64,000 bases of DNA, taken from the NCBI RefSeq assembly GCF_019645815.1, contig NZ_CP080997.1, positions 2,856,880 through 2,920,879 of the forward strand. Reading direction: 5' to 3'. The position numbers were made by a program, and so were the translations under genes. The notes under the pieces were generated by a model, which did no database searches, was not told the DNA's origin, and worked only from the letters and a program-made list of their open reading frames with translations. Below are positions 37,322 through 47,666 of this stretch, piece after piece (position 1 is the stretch's first letter; every line of letters begins with the position of its first letter). Origin of the DNA: Mycolicibacter heraklionensis (GTDB lineage: Bacteria > Actinomycetota > Actinomycetes > Mycobacteriales > Mycobacteriaceae).

Positions 37322-38683
37322 TCAGTCCTGGTCGCGCGCCGGGGGCTGACCGGGCGGGAAGAACCCGGGCGCCCATCGCTCGATCAGGGCGGCGTAGTCG
37401 ACGTGCGCGTCGAGCTGCACCGCGACCCCCAGTAAGCCTCCCAGGGTGCGCAGCAACATGACGTAACCGGCCGGAATGGTCAACCGGCGAGCCATCTTGA
37501 ATCGGTCGGCGAAGCCTTCCGCCATCGGGTCGGTGGTGACGAGCGCGGATTTCTGGAACCACTTGCGGGTGAAATGGAACTCCCCCGAGCGCAGCGGGTC
37601 GATGTAGGGCCACAGCGGCTGGATGTACTCCACCAGCTGCTCGGCGGTCAGGTCATAGTCGGCCGGCATGAACCCGAGTTGCTTGAGCAGCCGGATCGCC
37701 TCGTCCCACTGCTCGTCACGCGCCCAGCACAGCAGTTCGGCGAATCCCGGGGGGATGCCGCCCTGATGTTCGGCCACCGCGCCGAAGTCGATCACGCCCA
37801 GCCGACCGTCGGGCAGCACCATGAAGTTGCCCGGGTGCGGGTCGGCATGCACCAGCCCGACCCGCGCCGGTGAGCTCAAGGTGAACTCCAGCAGCAGCGC
37901 GCACGCGGAGTCCCGCTCTTCCTTGGTGCCACTGCTGATGATCGCCGACAGGCGCCGGCCTTCGATCCACTCTGACACGATCACTTTCGGCGCGCTGGCG
38001 ATCACCGCCGGCACGAAGAACTTCGGGTCCCCGGCGAAGGCCTTGGCGAAGGCCCGCTGGTTGTCGGCCTCCTGACGGTATTCGAGTTCGGCTTCCAGGG
38101 TGTCGTTGATCTCCGAGACCAGCCGGTCCACGTCCGCGCCGGGAACGACTTGCTTGGCGACCCAGTTGAACCGCTGAATCAGTTTGAGGTCGGCGCGCAG
38201 CGCCTCGTCGGCACCGGGATACTGGATCTTCACGGCGACGTCGCGCCCGTCCTTCCAGACCGCCCGGTGCACCTGCCCGATGCTCGCCGAGGCGGCGGGG
38301 GTGTCGTCGAAGGACGCGAACCGCTCACGCCATTTGGTCCCGAGCTGCGCGTCGAGCACCCGATGCACCTTGGCGGCCGGCAGCGGTGGGGCCTCGCTCT
38401 GCAACTTGACCAATGCCTCGCGGAATGGCTCGGCGAACTGCGGAGGAATCGCGGCCTCCATCACCGACAGCGCCTGGCCGACCTTCATGGCGCCGCCCTT
38501 GAGCTCGCCGAGCACCTTGAACATCTCGTCGGCGGCCTTCTCCAGGAGTTCGGCGTTGACCTCGTCTTTGGTCTTGCCGGTCATCCGTTTGCCCACACCG
38601 AGCGCCGCGCGACCTGCTACTCCGGCCGGGAGGCTCGCCAGTTTTACTGCGCGGCGAAATCCGCCCCGCGCGAGATCTGCCAT
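37322..38683 (-). CDS. ABC1/AarF (UbiB/ADCK) atypical kinase-like protein
   Basis: A 453-residue member of the ABC1 atypical kinase family. It carries the family's KxGQ motif (GGAMKVGQALS), the VAVKIQYPG lysine strand, AELEYRQEADNQ, the catalytic-loop HADPHPGNF and the metal-binding IDFGAV. Relatives support quinone or lipid homeostasis through an ATPase activity. ATG 38683 is chosen because residues after it match the family, while the frame upstream overlaps pdxT. It is 76 bases downstream of pdxT, between it and yebC copy 2. In a genus that uses menaquinone the exact role is open. Confidence 0.88.
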   Translation of the reverse strand: MADLARGGFRRAVKLASLPAGVAGRAALGVGKRMTGKTKDEVNAELLEKAADEMFKVLGELKGGAMKVGQALSVMEAAIPPQFAEPFREALVKLQSEAPPLPAAKVHRVLDAQLGTKWRERFASFDDTPAASASIGQVHRAVWKDGRDVAVKIQYPGADEALRADLKLIQRFNWVAKQVVPGADVDRLVSEINDTLEAELEYRQEADNQRAFAKAFAGDPKFFVPAVIASAPKVIVSEWIEGRRLSAIISSGTKEERDSACALLLEFTLSSPARVGLVHADPHPGNFMVLPDGRLGVIDFGAVAEHQGGIPPGFAELLCWARDEQWDEAIRLLKQLGFMPADYDLTAEQLVEYIQPLWPYIDPLRSGEFHFTRKWFQKSALVTTDPMAEGFADRFKMARRLTIPAGYVMLLRTLGGLLGVAVQLDAHVDYAALIERWAPGFFPPGQPPARDQD

Positions 38684-38759
38684 GCGCACATCATGCCTGG
38701 CCGGTCCCGGCAACGGTATTCCCGGTCGCCCCATGGCGGCCGGCTGCGGGGTGCGACGG

Positions 38760-39356
38760 TCAGGCCTGGCCGGCGACAATGTCGACGAAGAGCCGGTGAA
38801 TACGCCGGTCGCCGGTCACCTCCGGGTGAAACGAGGTGGCCAATACGCGACCTTGCCGCACCGCAACCGGATGCCCGGCGGCCTCGGCGAGCACCGCAAC
38901 ACCGGGGCCGATCCGCTCCACCCAGGGGGCCCGGATGAACACCGCGTGCACTGGCTCCTCCAAACCGTCGAAGGCAACGTCACCCTCGAAAGAATCGACC
39001 TGGCGGCCGAAAGCGTTGCGCCGCACGGCCATCTCGATCCCTGACAACGGAATGGCGGCGCGCCCCGGCGCACCGGCATCGATGATCTCGCTGGCCAGCA
39101 GGATCATTCCCGCGCAGGACCCGTAGGCCGGCATCCCGTCGGCCAGCCGGGCCCGCAGCGGGTCCACCAGCTCCAGCTCGCGCAACAGATGACTGATGGT
39201 GGTCGACTCGCCGCCGGGAATCAGCAGCGCGTCGACCGCGTCCAGTTCGCCGCGGCGGCGTACCGGCACCGGATCGGCACCCACCGCGCTCAGGGCGGCG
39301 AGGTGTTCCCGGACGTCGCCCTGCAGTGCGAGCACGCCGATGTGCGGGCCGCTCAC
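38760..39356 (-). CDS. pdxT: Pyridoxal 5'-phosphate synthase glutaminase subunit
   Basis: PdxT releases ammonia from glutamine and passes it to PdxS for PLP synthesis. The 198-residue class I glutamine amidotransferase shows [23 protein letters not shown], the nucleophile Cys in [11 protein letters not shown], and the His/Glu dyad in SFHPEVTGD. It starts with GTG at 39356, overlapping the tesB stop (GTGA). It belongs to the pdxS-tesB-pdxT operon as in M. tuberculosis (Rv2604c). Confidence 0.96.
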   Translation of the reverse strand: MSGPHIGVLALQGDVREHLAALSAVGADPVPVRRRGELDAVDALLIPGGESTTISHLLRELELVDPLRARLADGMPAYGSCAGMILLASEIIDAGAPGRAAIPLSGIEMAVRRNAFGRQVDSFEGDVAFDGLEEPVHAVFIRAPWVERIGPGVAVLAEAAGHPVAVRQGRVLATSFHPEVTGDRRIHRLFVDIVAGQA

Positions 39357-40198
39357 TGGCCGGTCGGCTGGTATCCGGACGGGTATCTGGTCAGCCCCTC
39401 CTGCATGACGGCGGCCACCATGTCCCCGGATCGGTTGTAGATCTTGCCCTGAGTCAACGACCGACCGGCTCCCGCCGACGGCGACGACTGGTCATACAGC
39501 AGCCATTCGTCGGCCCGGAACGGGCGCATGAACCACATCGCGTGATCTAGCGACGCCACCTGCAGGTGGTCGCGCTCGCCCGGGTGGATCGCCCAGGAGG
39601 TGCCCAGCAGGGTCAGGTCACTCATGTAGGCCAGGGCGCAGATGTGCAGTACCGGGTCGTCGGGCAGCGGGTCGCGGTGGCGAAACCAGACCTGCTGCTC
39701 GGCGACCTTGCCGGGTATGTGCGGCAACTGCTCGCGGGGCACCTTGCGCAGATCCCACTCGGCGAACGCCTTGAAGCCTTCGTCGTCGAAGGCCTTCATC
39801 GCACCGATGTCGGGCAGATCCCTCGGGTCGGGTGCGTCCGGCATCACATCTTGGTGCTCGATGCCCCGTTGCTCCGTCTGGAAGGACGCCGACATGTTGA
39901 AGATGGTTTCGCCGTGCTGGATGGCGTTGACCCGCCGAGTGCAGAACGAACCGCCGTCGCGGACCCGCTCCACCAGGAACACCGTGGGCGCCTTGGCATC
40001 CCCTGGACGCAGAAAATATCCGTGCAGCGAGTGGACCCGGTAACGCGGGTCCACGGTGCGCACCGCCGACACCAGTGCTTGACCGGCGACGTGCCCGCCG
40101 AAGGTGCGCTGGTTGTCCGCGGAGAGCGGGCTGAACACGCTGCCGCGGTAGATGTTGACCTCGAGTTGCTCCAGATCGAGGATCTCTTCGATCGCCAC
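39353..40198 (-). CDS. tesB: Acyl-CoA thioesterase II
   Basis: A 281-residue double-hotdog thioesterase that hydrolyses acyl-CoA to free acid and CoA. Recognisable segments are [15 protein letters not shown] near the N-terminus, [13 protein letters not shown], and in the second hotdog [32 protein letters not shown] with the conserved Asp/His. GTG 40198 is the start. It sits between pdxS (12-base gap) and pdxT (overlap), the same order as Rv2606c-Rv2605c-Rv2604c; the functional link with vitamin B6 synthesis is unclear. Confidence 0.93.
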   Translation of the reverse strand: MAIEEILDLEQLEVNIYRGSVFSPLSADNQRTFGGHVAGQALVSAVRTVDPRYRVHSLHGYFLRPGDAKAPTVFLVERVRDGGSFCTRRVNAIQHGETIFNMSASFQTEQRGIEHQDVMPDAPDPRDLPDIGAMKAFDDEGFKAFAEWDLRKVPREQLPHIPGKVAEQQVWFRHRDPLPDDPVLHICALAYMSDLTLLGTSWAIHPGERDHLQVASLDHAMWFMRPFRADEWLLYDQSSPSAGAGRSLTQGKIYNRSGDMVAAVMQEGLTRYPSGYQPTGQ

Positions 40199-40210
40199 GC
40201 TATGAAACTT

Positions 40211-41128
<918 letters not shown>

Positions 41129-41197
41129 TGAATGCTTCTCCTTGCTGGCCTGTAATACCCGCTCAGTGTAGTGGGCCGACGGCAGCCGTTTTCCCGC

Positions 41198-41845
41198 TCA
41201 GTACCGCTGCGCGGTGAACACCGGCCCCGCCGGCGGCGGATCGGCGAGCAGCGCGGGTAATACGAACACCCGCACATAGCGGCGGACCTGGTCGGCGTCA
41301 TGGACGCCGGGGATAAGGCCCAGTAGCAATCCGAGTGCGGTCGACAGCACGAACCGGGCCGCGTCGCCCGAATGCAGGCCGGCTCGCAGTTGCGGGCCGG
41401 CCTGCCGGAATCCCATCTCGTAGAGTCCGGCCAGCAACTCGCCCAGCGTTGCCGACCGGGCGATCAGGGCGGCGACGTTGCCCTCGTCGGTGTGCTCGGA
41501 AATGACCCGGAGCAGTGGGTCATGGCCAACTTCGGTGGCCACGATGACCAGCGACTCCGTCACCAGCGTGGCGGGATCTGTCGCCGCCTGCAGCCGGGCG
41601 GTGATCTCGGCGATCTTGCGTCCGGCCACCCTCACCACCAGAGCGTCCAGCAGCTCGTCACGGGTGGCGAAGTGGCGGTAGATCACCGCGCGGGTGTAAC
41701 CCGCTTCCCGTGCGATGGCCTGCATCGTCGAGGCTCGGTAGCCACGGCGGGCGAAGGACCGCTCCGCAGCGTCCAAGAGCAGTTCTCGGGCGTGCTCGGG
41801 AGGATTGCCTCCGCCGGGCGGTCGACCCCGTCGCCGGCCCGTCAT
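41198..41845 (-). CDS. TetR-family transcriptional regulator
   Basis: The 215-residue protein begins MTGRRRGRPPGG, a basic arm typical of TetR proteins, followed by a helix-turn-helix (FARRGYRASTMQAIA, GYTRAVIYRHFATRDELLDAL). It is divergent from the Coq4-like gene across a 93-base gap that holds an imperfect palindrome, so it probably represses that gene and itself. ATG 41845 is preferred to an upstream codon because it begins the conserved basic arm. The ligand is unknown. Confidence 0.88.
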   Translation of the reverse strand: MTGRRRGRPPGGGNPPEHARELLLDAAERSFARRGYRASTMQAIAREAGYTRAVIYRHFATRDELLDALVVRVAGRKIAEITARLQAATDPATLVTESLVIVATEVGHDPLLRVISEHTDEGNVAALIARSATLGELLAGLYEMGFRQAGPQLRAGLHSGDAARFVLSTALGLLLGLIPGVHDADQVRRYVRVFVLPALLADPPPAGPVFTAQRY

Positions 41846-41866
41846 CCCGGCCCCGCCCCGCATATA

Positions 41867-41890
41867 TGGACATTCTTACCCATATGTCTA
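41867..41890. promoter_or_regulatory. Inverted repeat between divergent tetR and coq4-like genes, probable operator
   Basis: TGGACAT (41867-41873) and ATGTCTA (41884-41890) are complementary except at one position, separated by ten bases. The surrounding TATATG/TTATTA DNA is the most A/T-rich in this gap and may carry both promoters. The arrangement is typical of TetR autoregulation with control of the divergent neighbour. Confidence 0.55.
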
Positions 41891-41938
41891 TTATTAGCCC
41901 CAGTGCATTCCGGCGCATTTCCGATGAGGGGATTCGGC

Positions 41939-42727
41939 ATGGCTGCAACGATCACCGGTGTTCCCGAGCAACGCGACTGGCGGGCCGTGTTCGGCTCCTG
42001 GCGTCTGCTGGCCAATCCCGGCAAGAACGGCGGATCCGCCTTCGAACTGATCGTCGGCCTGGCGGCTCCGATCCTGGCCCGTAGCTATCACCAATTGCGG
42101 GCACATCCCAATGGCCGGCGGCTGCTCGCCGAGAAGCCGGATCTGTTGGCGCTGCTCGGTGATGACGACTACCTGGCCTCACTGCCGGAAGGCTCGCTCG
42201 GCCACGCCTACCGGTCGTTCCTGCGCACCAACCGGTTGGACGCCGGCGTGTTCGACGTGGACACCGTGATCCGGCCGATCGCCGAGCGCCGCGGCTGGGA
42301 CGACGATTTCTTTTTCATGATGCGGCGCGGCACCGCCCTGCACGACATGTTCCACACCTTGGGCGGTTACGGCCCGGATATGGGCGGAGAGTTCGGCAAT
42401 CTCGGGTTCCACTGCGGCCAGATGGAACCCTCCGGTGCCCTGAAAACGCTGACCCTGGGGCTGCTCGGACCCCTTATCCCCGCTTCGCCGGGGCGCAAGA
42501 TCCGTTACTTCCGCGAAGCGGTCCGGCGCGGCCAGCGCGCCGACAACTTGATGGCGGCCCCCTACGAGGAGCTGCTGGACCAGCCGATCAACGAGGTTCG
42601 GGAGGCGTTGGGCGTCATGCCGACGCGGCGCGCCCACCCGGCCGGTCACATGTTCATCGGCTGGATGCCGCCGGGCATGAAACCGCCCACCCGCTGGGAC
42701 TACGACGCGACGCTGCCCGCCGCCTGA
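41939..42727 (+). CDS. Coq4-family protein
   Basis: The 262-residue protein carries the Coq4 metal motif HDxxH-x11-E in full: LHDMFHTLGGYGPDMGGE. Coq4 supports ubiquinone biosynthesis (C1 decarboxylation/hydroxylation) in eukaryotes and proteobacteria; mycobacteria use menaquinone, so the substrate here must differ. The C-terminal VMPTRRAHPAGHMF is another family-like block. ATG 41939 follows GAGGGG at good distance. It is divergent from a TetR gene that probably regulates it and ends 13 bases from the convergent alcohol dehydrogenase stop. Confidence 0.8.
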   Translation: MAATITGVPEQRDWRAVFGSWRLLANPGKNGGSAFELIVGLAAPILARSYHQLRAHPNGRRLLAEKPDLLALLGDDDYLASLPEGSLGHAYRSFLRTNRLDAGVFDVDTVIRPIAERRGWDDDFFFMMRRGTALHDMFHTLGGYGPDMGGEFGNLGFHCGQMEPSGALKTLTLGLLGPLIPASPGRKIRYFREAVRRGQRADNLMAAPYEELLDQPINEVREALGVMPTRRAHPAGHMFIGWMPPGMKPPTRWDYDATLPAA

Positions 42728-42740
42728 ACCCGGCCGTCGG

Positions 42741-43754
42741 TCAGACCGTCAGAACCATGCGGTAGCGCGCCCGCCCCTCCGCCATGGCGGCGTAGGCCTC
42801 GGCGGCCTGGGCCAGCGGCCGTTCTTCGATGCGGGCCCGCACCCCGGACAACACCGCGAAGCGCATGGTCTCCTCGATATCGCGAGCGGTGCCCGACGGG
42901 TGGCCGGTGACGCTGAGCCCCGGGGTGATCAGCTGCACGGGCGCGATCGGTAGCGGTTCGGGAGTGACCCCGATGATCACGAGTTCCCCCCGCGGCGCCA
43001 GCCCGCCGAGGGTGTCAGCCATCGCTCGTGAATTGGCCGCCGTGGCCAGCACCACCGACACACCCCCGAGTGCCGCCATCGCCTGCGCGACGTCCCCGGC
43101 GGTCGAGTCGATGTAGTGATGGGCGCCGAGCGCGAGGGCGTCGGCTTCCTTGGCGGCTCCACGCGCGATCGAGATCGTCTCGAAGCCCATCGCCCGGGCG
43201 AACTGCACGCCCAGGTGCCCCAATCCACCCAGGCCGAGCACCGCGACCCGGTCCCCCGGCCGCGCCCGGGTCGATCGCAGCGCGTGGTAGGTGGTGACTC
43301 CGGCGCAGCCCATGGGTGCGGCGTCGACGAAGGACAACTCATCGGGTATTCGGGCCAGTGCGTTGGCCGGAACCGTCACCGATTCGGCGTAGCCGCCCGG
43401 GTAGTGCCAGCTGGGCACCTTACCATTGGCGCAGTGGATGAAATCGCCTTTGCGGCAAGGGATGCAGTGATTGCAGTGCCCCCCGAACCAGCCGACCGCA
43501 ACCCGCTCGCCGACCTGCCAGTCGGTCACGCCGGACCCCAGTTCGGCGATCGTGCCGGCAATTTCGTGCCCGAGCGTCAGCGGCCAGGTGATTCCGGGGA
43601 AGTCACCGTTGACGAAGGCGTGGTCGGTGCCGCAGACACCGCAGGCGGCGACGGCGATACGGACCTGGCCGGGGCCCGGCTGGGAGGTGTCGACATCGAC
43701 CAGAGTCAGCGGTGCGCCCGCGGACGCTACCTGGACAACGCGGTGAGAGGCCAT
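42741..43754 (-). CDS. Zinc-dependent alcohol dehydrogenase (MDR superfamily)
   Basis: The 337-residue enzyme oxidises an alcohol with NAD(P)+. The catalytic zinc ligands are the Cys in CGVCGTDH and the His-Glu pair in LGHEIAG; the structural zinc is bound by the four-cysteine lobe around HCNHCIPCRKGDFIHC. The Rossmann loop reads VAVLGLGGLGHLGVQ. The length and the four-Cys lobe suit propanol-preferring/AdhA-type enzymes. It stands alone on the minus strand between the Coq4-like gene and the nudix gene; the substrate cannot be read. Confidence 0.92.
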   Translation of the reverse strand: MASHRVVQVASAGAPLTLVDVDTSQPGPGQVRIAVAACGVCGTDHAFVNGDFPGITWPLTLGHEIAGTIAELGSGVTDWQVGERVAVGWFGGHCNHCIPCRKGDFIHCANGKVPSWHYPGGYAESVTVPANALARIPDELSFVDAAPMGCAGVTTYHALRSTRARPGDRVAVLGLGGLGHLGVQFARAMGFETISIARGAAKEADALALGAHHYIDSTAGDVAQAMAALGGVSVVLATAANSRAMADTLGGLAPRGELVIIGVTPEPLPIAPVQLITPGLSVTGHPSGTARDIEETMRFAVLSGVRARIEERPLAQAAEAYAAMAEGRARYRMVLTV

Positions 43755-43880
43755 GGCCGGATCCTATGCCGCGACCGGACGCCCATCCACGGCGCGAGCA
43801 GACACAAAAGCCCCGTATTCGGACACGGTGGCGCTGGTGCGGGGGCACCCTCCCACCCGCTCGCGGTGGCCGGCCCGCGG

Positions 43881-44927
43881 TCAGGAAATGCGGCGCAGCA
43901 CCGGTTGCCGGTCTGCGCCGTCGGCCGACTGAGCGGCCTCGGCGAGGCGATCGCCCAGTTGCAGCGGGTAGACCTTCTGACCGCCGGCCGCCAGCGCCGC
44001 GATCTCTGCGGCACCGCACCAGCGGTGACCGTGCAGGTAGCGATGCTCCAGCCCGGTCCGGCCGACCCCAGACGGCTCGAACCGCGCCGTGCGGTAGACG
44101 AAGAAGAACTCCTGGCTGTCAATGCGCTCACCGTTGAACTCGAACACCGCGTCGCGGCGCCAGATCGGTCCGATCAGCTCGGCCGGGTCGACCTGCAGAC
44201 CGGTCTCCTCGGCCAGTTCGCGGGCCGCCGCGTCGGCGAGCGGCTCGTCAGGCAACACCTGCCCGCCGACGGTGAACCACCAACGTGGCGCGGGGCTTGC
44301 CGCATCATCCGGCAGCGCCGGATCGTGACCGCACAGCAGCAGCACCGATCCGGCTTCGTCGAGCAGCACCACCCGCGCCGAGACGCGCGGGTCCAGCACG
44401 CCGCGACCACCGTGGGCAACCATTCCCGCCCGCTCGACGATCTCGAAATACGTTGGCATCGGCGCTGTTCCACCCAGGTGCAGGGCTCTGACCAGCGGAC
44501 GTTCACGCAGTGCCACGGTGTCGCGGACCGCGTCGTTGTGGAACCGGCGTGCCAACAGAACCCGAGCTTCGGCGTCGGCCAACTCGGCAACCATCACATG
44601 CGGCAGCGACTCGGCATCGACCATCGCCAGCTCGGCCGACAGCGCATTCTCGGCGGCCTCCCGCGCGTCGCGCGGTGCCCGCTCGGCAACATCGGCCAGG
44701 GCAGCCAGTCGGCGGCCGGCCACCGCATCCCCGTAGGCGTCGATCGCGACGGCCCGGGCGACCACCGCGCGACGAGCCAGCGCCCCGTCCAGCGCCTGCC
44801 ACGACAGCTCGCAGCGCACGTGCAGCCGGTTGAGCCGGCTGGCGGTCTGGTATGCCCAGGCCACCGCGGCGGCCAGCACCGCCACCCCGACCAGCACCAA
44901 TACGGTCGCCACGATGGTCAGCCCCAT
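43881..44927 (-). CDS. Membrane-anchored Nudix hydrolase
   Basis: The 348-residue protein (Rv2609c type) has an N-terminal membrane helix (about 4-26), an Ala/Arg-rich coiled-coil-like region (about 30-150) and a C-terminal Nudix domain. The Nudix box reads G-GQVLPDEPLADAAARELAEETGL, close to the GX5EX7REUXEEXGU consensus except that the first acidic position is shifted. Its ATG overlaps the pimA stop by one base, so it is translated with the PIM genes. It may hydrolyse a nucleotide-linked metabolite at the membrane; the substrate is unknown. Confidence 0.88.
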   Translation of the reverse strand: MGLTIVATVLVLVGVAVLAAAVAWAYQTASRLNRLHVRCELSWQALDGALARRAVVARAVAIDAYGDAVAGRRLAALADVAERAPRDAREAAENALSAELAMVDAESLPHVMVAELADAEARVLLARRFHNDAVRDTVALRERPLVRALHLGGTAPMPTYFEIVERAGMVAHGGRGVLDPRVSARVVLLDEAGSVLLLCGHDPALPDDAASPAPRWWFTVGGQVLPDEPLADAAARELAEETGLQVDPAELIGPIWRRDAVFEFNGERIDSQEFFFVYRTARFEPSGVGRTGLEHRYLHGHRWCGAAEIAALAAGGQKVYPLQLGDRLAEAAQSADGADRQPVLRRIS

Positions 44928-46051
44928 CAGTCGCCCACCGTCACCTTGCTGCCGACCCCGGCGACCGTCTCGTAGACCCGGATGATCTGATCGGCCACCA
45001 CCGGCCAGTCGAAGCGGCGCACCGCCTCGGTGCCCGCCGCCACATACGACGCCCGCAGCGTGTCGTCGTCGAGTACCTCGATCAGGGCGGCGGCCAGTGC
45101 CGCGGAGTCGTCGACCGGCACCAGCCGGCCGGCCGCCCCGTCGTTGAGCACCCGGCGGAAGGCGTCCAAGTCACTGGCGACCACCGCGGTGCCGGCGGCC
45201 ATCGCCTCGGCCAACACGATGCCGAAGCTCTCGCCGCCGGTGTTGGGCGCGCAGTACACGTCGGCGCTGCGCAGCGCCGACGCCTTCTCGGCGTCGTCGA
45301 CCTGCCCCAAGAAGCGCAGATGGCTTGCCAGTTTCCCTGCGTTACGGCGTAATTCGTCTTCGTCGCCGCGGCCGACTATCAGCACCTGGGCATCGGGGAA
45401 CTTCTCGACCAGCGCCGGAAGTGCTCCCAGCAGCACCGCCATTCCCTTGCGCGGCTCGTCGTAGCGGCCGAGAAACAGCACCGTCCGCCCCGCTCGCGGA
45501 TAACCCGGCAGGGGCTGCGCCGTGGCGAACGCGGCCACGTCGACCCCGTTGGGGATCTCCACCGCGTCAGACCCCAGGGCCTCCATCTGCCAGCGCCGGG
45601 CCAAATCCGAGACCGCGATGCGGCCGATGATCTTTTCGTGCATCGGCCGCAGTAGGCCCTGCACCACGCTCAGCGTCAACGATTTTGTCGTCGAGGTGTG
45701 AAAGGTGGCCACGATGGGCCCCTCGGCTATGTTCAGCGCCATCATCGACAGGCTCGGGGCGTTGGGCTCGTGCAGGTGCAATACGTCGAAATCGCCCTTG
45801 GCCAACCATTTCTTGACCTTGCGATGCGCGGCCGGGCTGAACTGTAGTCGGGCCACCGAGCCGTTGTACGGGATCGCGACGGACTTACCGGCCGACACCA
45901 CGTAGTCGGGAAGTGCGACGTCCGGCGATGCCGGCGCCAGCACGCTGACCTCATGTCCGCGGGCGCGCAGCACCTCCGCCAGCTGCAGCACATGGGCCTG
46001 CACCCCGCCCGGTACGTCGAACGAGTAGGGGCAGACCATGCCGATGCGCAT
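44927..46051 (-). CDS. pimA: Phosphatidylinositol alpha-mannosyltransferase PimA
   Basis: PimA adds the first mannose from GDP-mannose to the inositol 2-position of phosphatidylinositol, on the cytosolic membrane face. The 374-residue GT4 enzyme has the N-terminal MRIGMVCPYSFDVPGGVQ loop, the catalytic His region ATFHTS, the donor phosphate-binding FLGRYDEPRKGM and the E-x7-E motif ESFGIVLAEAMAAG. ATG 46051 overlaps the acyltransferase stop by one base; upstream frame sequence is discarded because GT4 enzymes begin at MRIGMV. It belongs to the pgsA-patA-pimA set (Rv2612c-Rv2610c). Confidence 0.96.
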   Translation of the reverse strand: MRIGMVCPYSFDVPGGVQAHVLQLAEVLRARGHEVSVLAPASPDVALPDYVVSAGKSVAIPYNGSVARLQFSPAAHRKVKKWLAKGDFDVLHLHEPNAPSLSMMALNIAEGPIVATFHTSTTKSLTLSVVQGLLRPMHEKIIGRIAVSDLARRWQMEALGSDAVEIPNGVDVAAFATAQPLPGYPRAGRTVLFLGRYDEPRKGMAVLLGALPALVEKFPDAQVLIVGRGDEDELRRNAGKLASHLRFLGQVDDAEKASALRSADVYCAPNTGGESFGIVLAEAMAAGTAVVASDLDAFRRVLNDGAAGRLVPVDDSAALAAALIEVLDDDTLRASYVAAGTEAVRRFDWPVVADQIIRVYETVAGVGSKVTVGD

Positions 46052-46995
46052 CAGGTCTCCCCCAAGCGCGCCCGTCGCGATTCGGGAAGATCTGCCATCC
46101 ACTGCGGCTGCATCATGTGCCAGTCCTGCGGGTACGCCGCGATGCCCTCGGCGAAGGTGTCGGCCAGCGCCTGGGTGATGACACCGACATCGCCGCTGGA
46201 GCAGTCCAGCGGCGGCCCGATCCGCACCGCCCACCCGGCGCCCTCGAACCAGCAGTGCGCCGGCAACAGCGCCGCACCGGTCGCAAGAGCGAGTTTGGCC
46301 GGCCCGGCCGGCATCCGGGTGGACTCACCGAAGAAGTCGACCGGTACGCCGCTGCGCGTCAGGTCGCGGTCGGCCATCAGACACACCAGGCCGTTGTCGC
46401 AGAGTCGCTCGGCGAGGATCTCGAACGGCGGCCGGGGTCCACCGGACAGCGGCAGCACCTCGAAGCCCAGGCTCTCCCGGAAGGCGAGGAACCGCCGATA
46501 CAGCGACTCGGGTTTGAGACGCTCGGCGACGGTGGTGAATCCGCCGTGGGTCTGGGCCAGCCACACCCCGGCCATGTCCCAGTTGCCACTGTGCGGCAGT
46601 GCCAGCACGGCCCCGCGACCGGCCGCCAGCGCCGCTGTCACGTTGTCACGGCCACGCACCGACTCGTGCAGCTGCACCGCCAGCGCCGCATGGTCCATGG
46701 TCGGCAGCCGGAACGCCTCCCGCCAGTACCGGGCGTAGGACGCCAGCGAGGCCCGCATCAGCTCCGACGGCACGTCGTCGGGCGCCGTCCCGATCACCCG
46801 GGCCAGGTTCTTGCGCAGCTGCTCGGGACCCCCGCCGCGGGCCGCGAAGAGGGCGCCCGCGTCGAACGCGTTGCGGGCGAGGAATTCCGGCATCGCACGC
46901 ACCAACATCCAGCCCGCGGCGAAACCGGCGTCGGTGGCCCAGGCGTCCAGCTGACTGAGCCCGGGAACTCGCAACCCGCTCGGGATGAAGGTCAC
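46051..46995 (-). CDS. patA: PIM acyltransferase PatA-type
   Basis: PatA transfers palmitate from acyl-CoA to the first mannose of PIM1/PIM2. The 314-residue lysophospholipid-acyltransferase-type protein has the catalytic HX4D motif in LPHSGNWDMAGVW, followed by the substrate-binding CLMADRDLTRSGVPVDFFG. The GTG at 46995 overlaps the pgsA stop, giving the N-terminus TFIPSGLRVPGLS; a longer frame overlaps pgsA. It sits in the same place as Rv2611c, between pgsA and pimA. Confidence 0.93.
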   Translation of the reverse strand: MTFIPSGLRVPGLSQLDAWATDAGFAAGWMLVRAMPEFLARNAFDAGALFAARGGGPEQLRKNLARVIGTAPDDVPSELMRASLASYARYWREAFRLPTMDHAALAVQLHESVRGRDNVTAALAAGRGAVLALPHSGNWDMAGVWLAQTHGGFTTVAERLKPESLYRRFLAFRESLGFEVLPLSGGPRPPFEILAERLCDNGLVCLMADRDLTRSGVPVDFFGESTRMPAGPAKLALATGAALLPAHCWFEGAGWAVRIGPPLDCSSGDVGVITQALADTFAEGIAAYPQDWHMMQPQWMADLPESRRARLGET

Positions 46996-47666
46996 GGTCC
47001 CGTGGTTTCCTGACCATCGGAGCCGTCGGCCACCGGTGGCAACGGCTCCACGGCGCCCGGCGAGGTCCGCACGGTGTGCAGCCGCTGGGCGCAGGTGATC
47101 AGGCTGGCCACCGCCAGCAGCCACATCGCCACGGGCAGCGCCCACGGCAGCGGGAAGACCGGCAGGCCGGACAAGCCGGCGCCGACCAGCACGATGATCA
47201 GCCGTTCGGGACGTTCGATGTAGCCGCCGTCACCGCGCAGCCCGCTGGCCTCCGCGCGGGCCTTGATGTAGGAGATCACCTGCGAGGTGACCAGGCAGAT
47301 CAGGGTCGCCACCACCAGTGGCGGGTCGTCCAGACCGAACGCCGCCCACCAGGCCAGCCCGCAGAACACCGCGCCGTCGCTGATCCGGTCGCAGGTGGCA
47401 TCCAGGACGGCGCCGAACGCGCTGCCGCCGCCGCTTTGCCGGGCCATCGCCCCGTCGACCATGTCGAAATGCACGAAGAACCAGACCACCAGGGTGCCGG
47501 CGAACAGCTGACCGGTCGGGAACAGCGTCAGCGCTGCCAGCACCGCGCCGGCGGTGCCCACCATGGTGACGATGTCGGCGGTCAGGCCGGCGCGCAACAG
47601 GACGCGCGCCACTGGCGTGGTGATGCCGGCGAACGTTGCCCGCGACAGGAACGGCAGTCTGCTCAT
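46992..47666 (-). CDS. pgsA: Phosphatidylinositol phosphate synthase (CDP-alcohol phosphotransferase)
   Basis: PgsA1 makes phosphatidylinositol phosphate from CDP-diacylglycerol and inositol 1-phosphate, the base of PIMs and lipoarabinomannan. The 224-residue membrane protein carries the family motif D-G-x2-A-R-x8-G-x3-D-x3-D within DMVDGAMARQSG and GAVLDATCDR, with about six hydrophobic helices. ATG 47666 ([12 protein letters not shown]) overlaps the HIT gene stop. It is the Rv2612c orthologue. Confidence 0.95.
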   Translation of the reverse strand: MSRLPFLSRATFAGITTPVARVLLRAGLTADIVTMVGTAGAVLAALTLFPTGQLFAGTLVVWFFVHFDMVDGAMARQSGGGSAFGAVLDATCDRISDGAVFCGLAWWAAFGLDDPPLVVATLICLVTSQVISYIKARAEASGLRGDGGYIERPERLIIVLVGAGLSGLPVFPLPWALPVAMWLLAVASLITCAQRLHTVRTSPGAVEPLPPVADGSDGQETTGP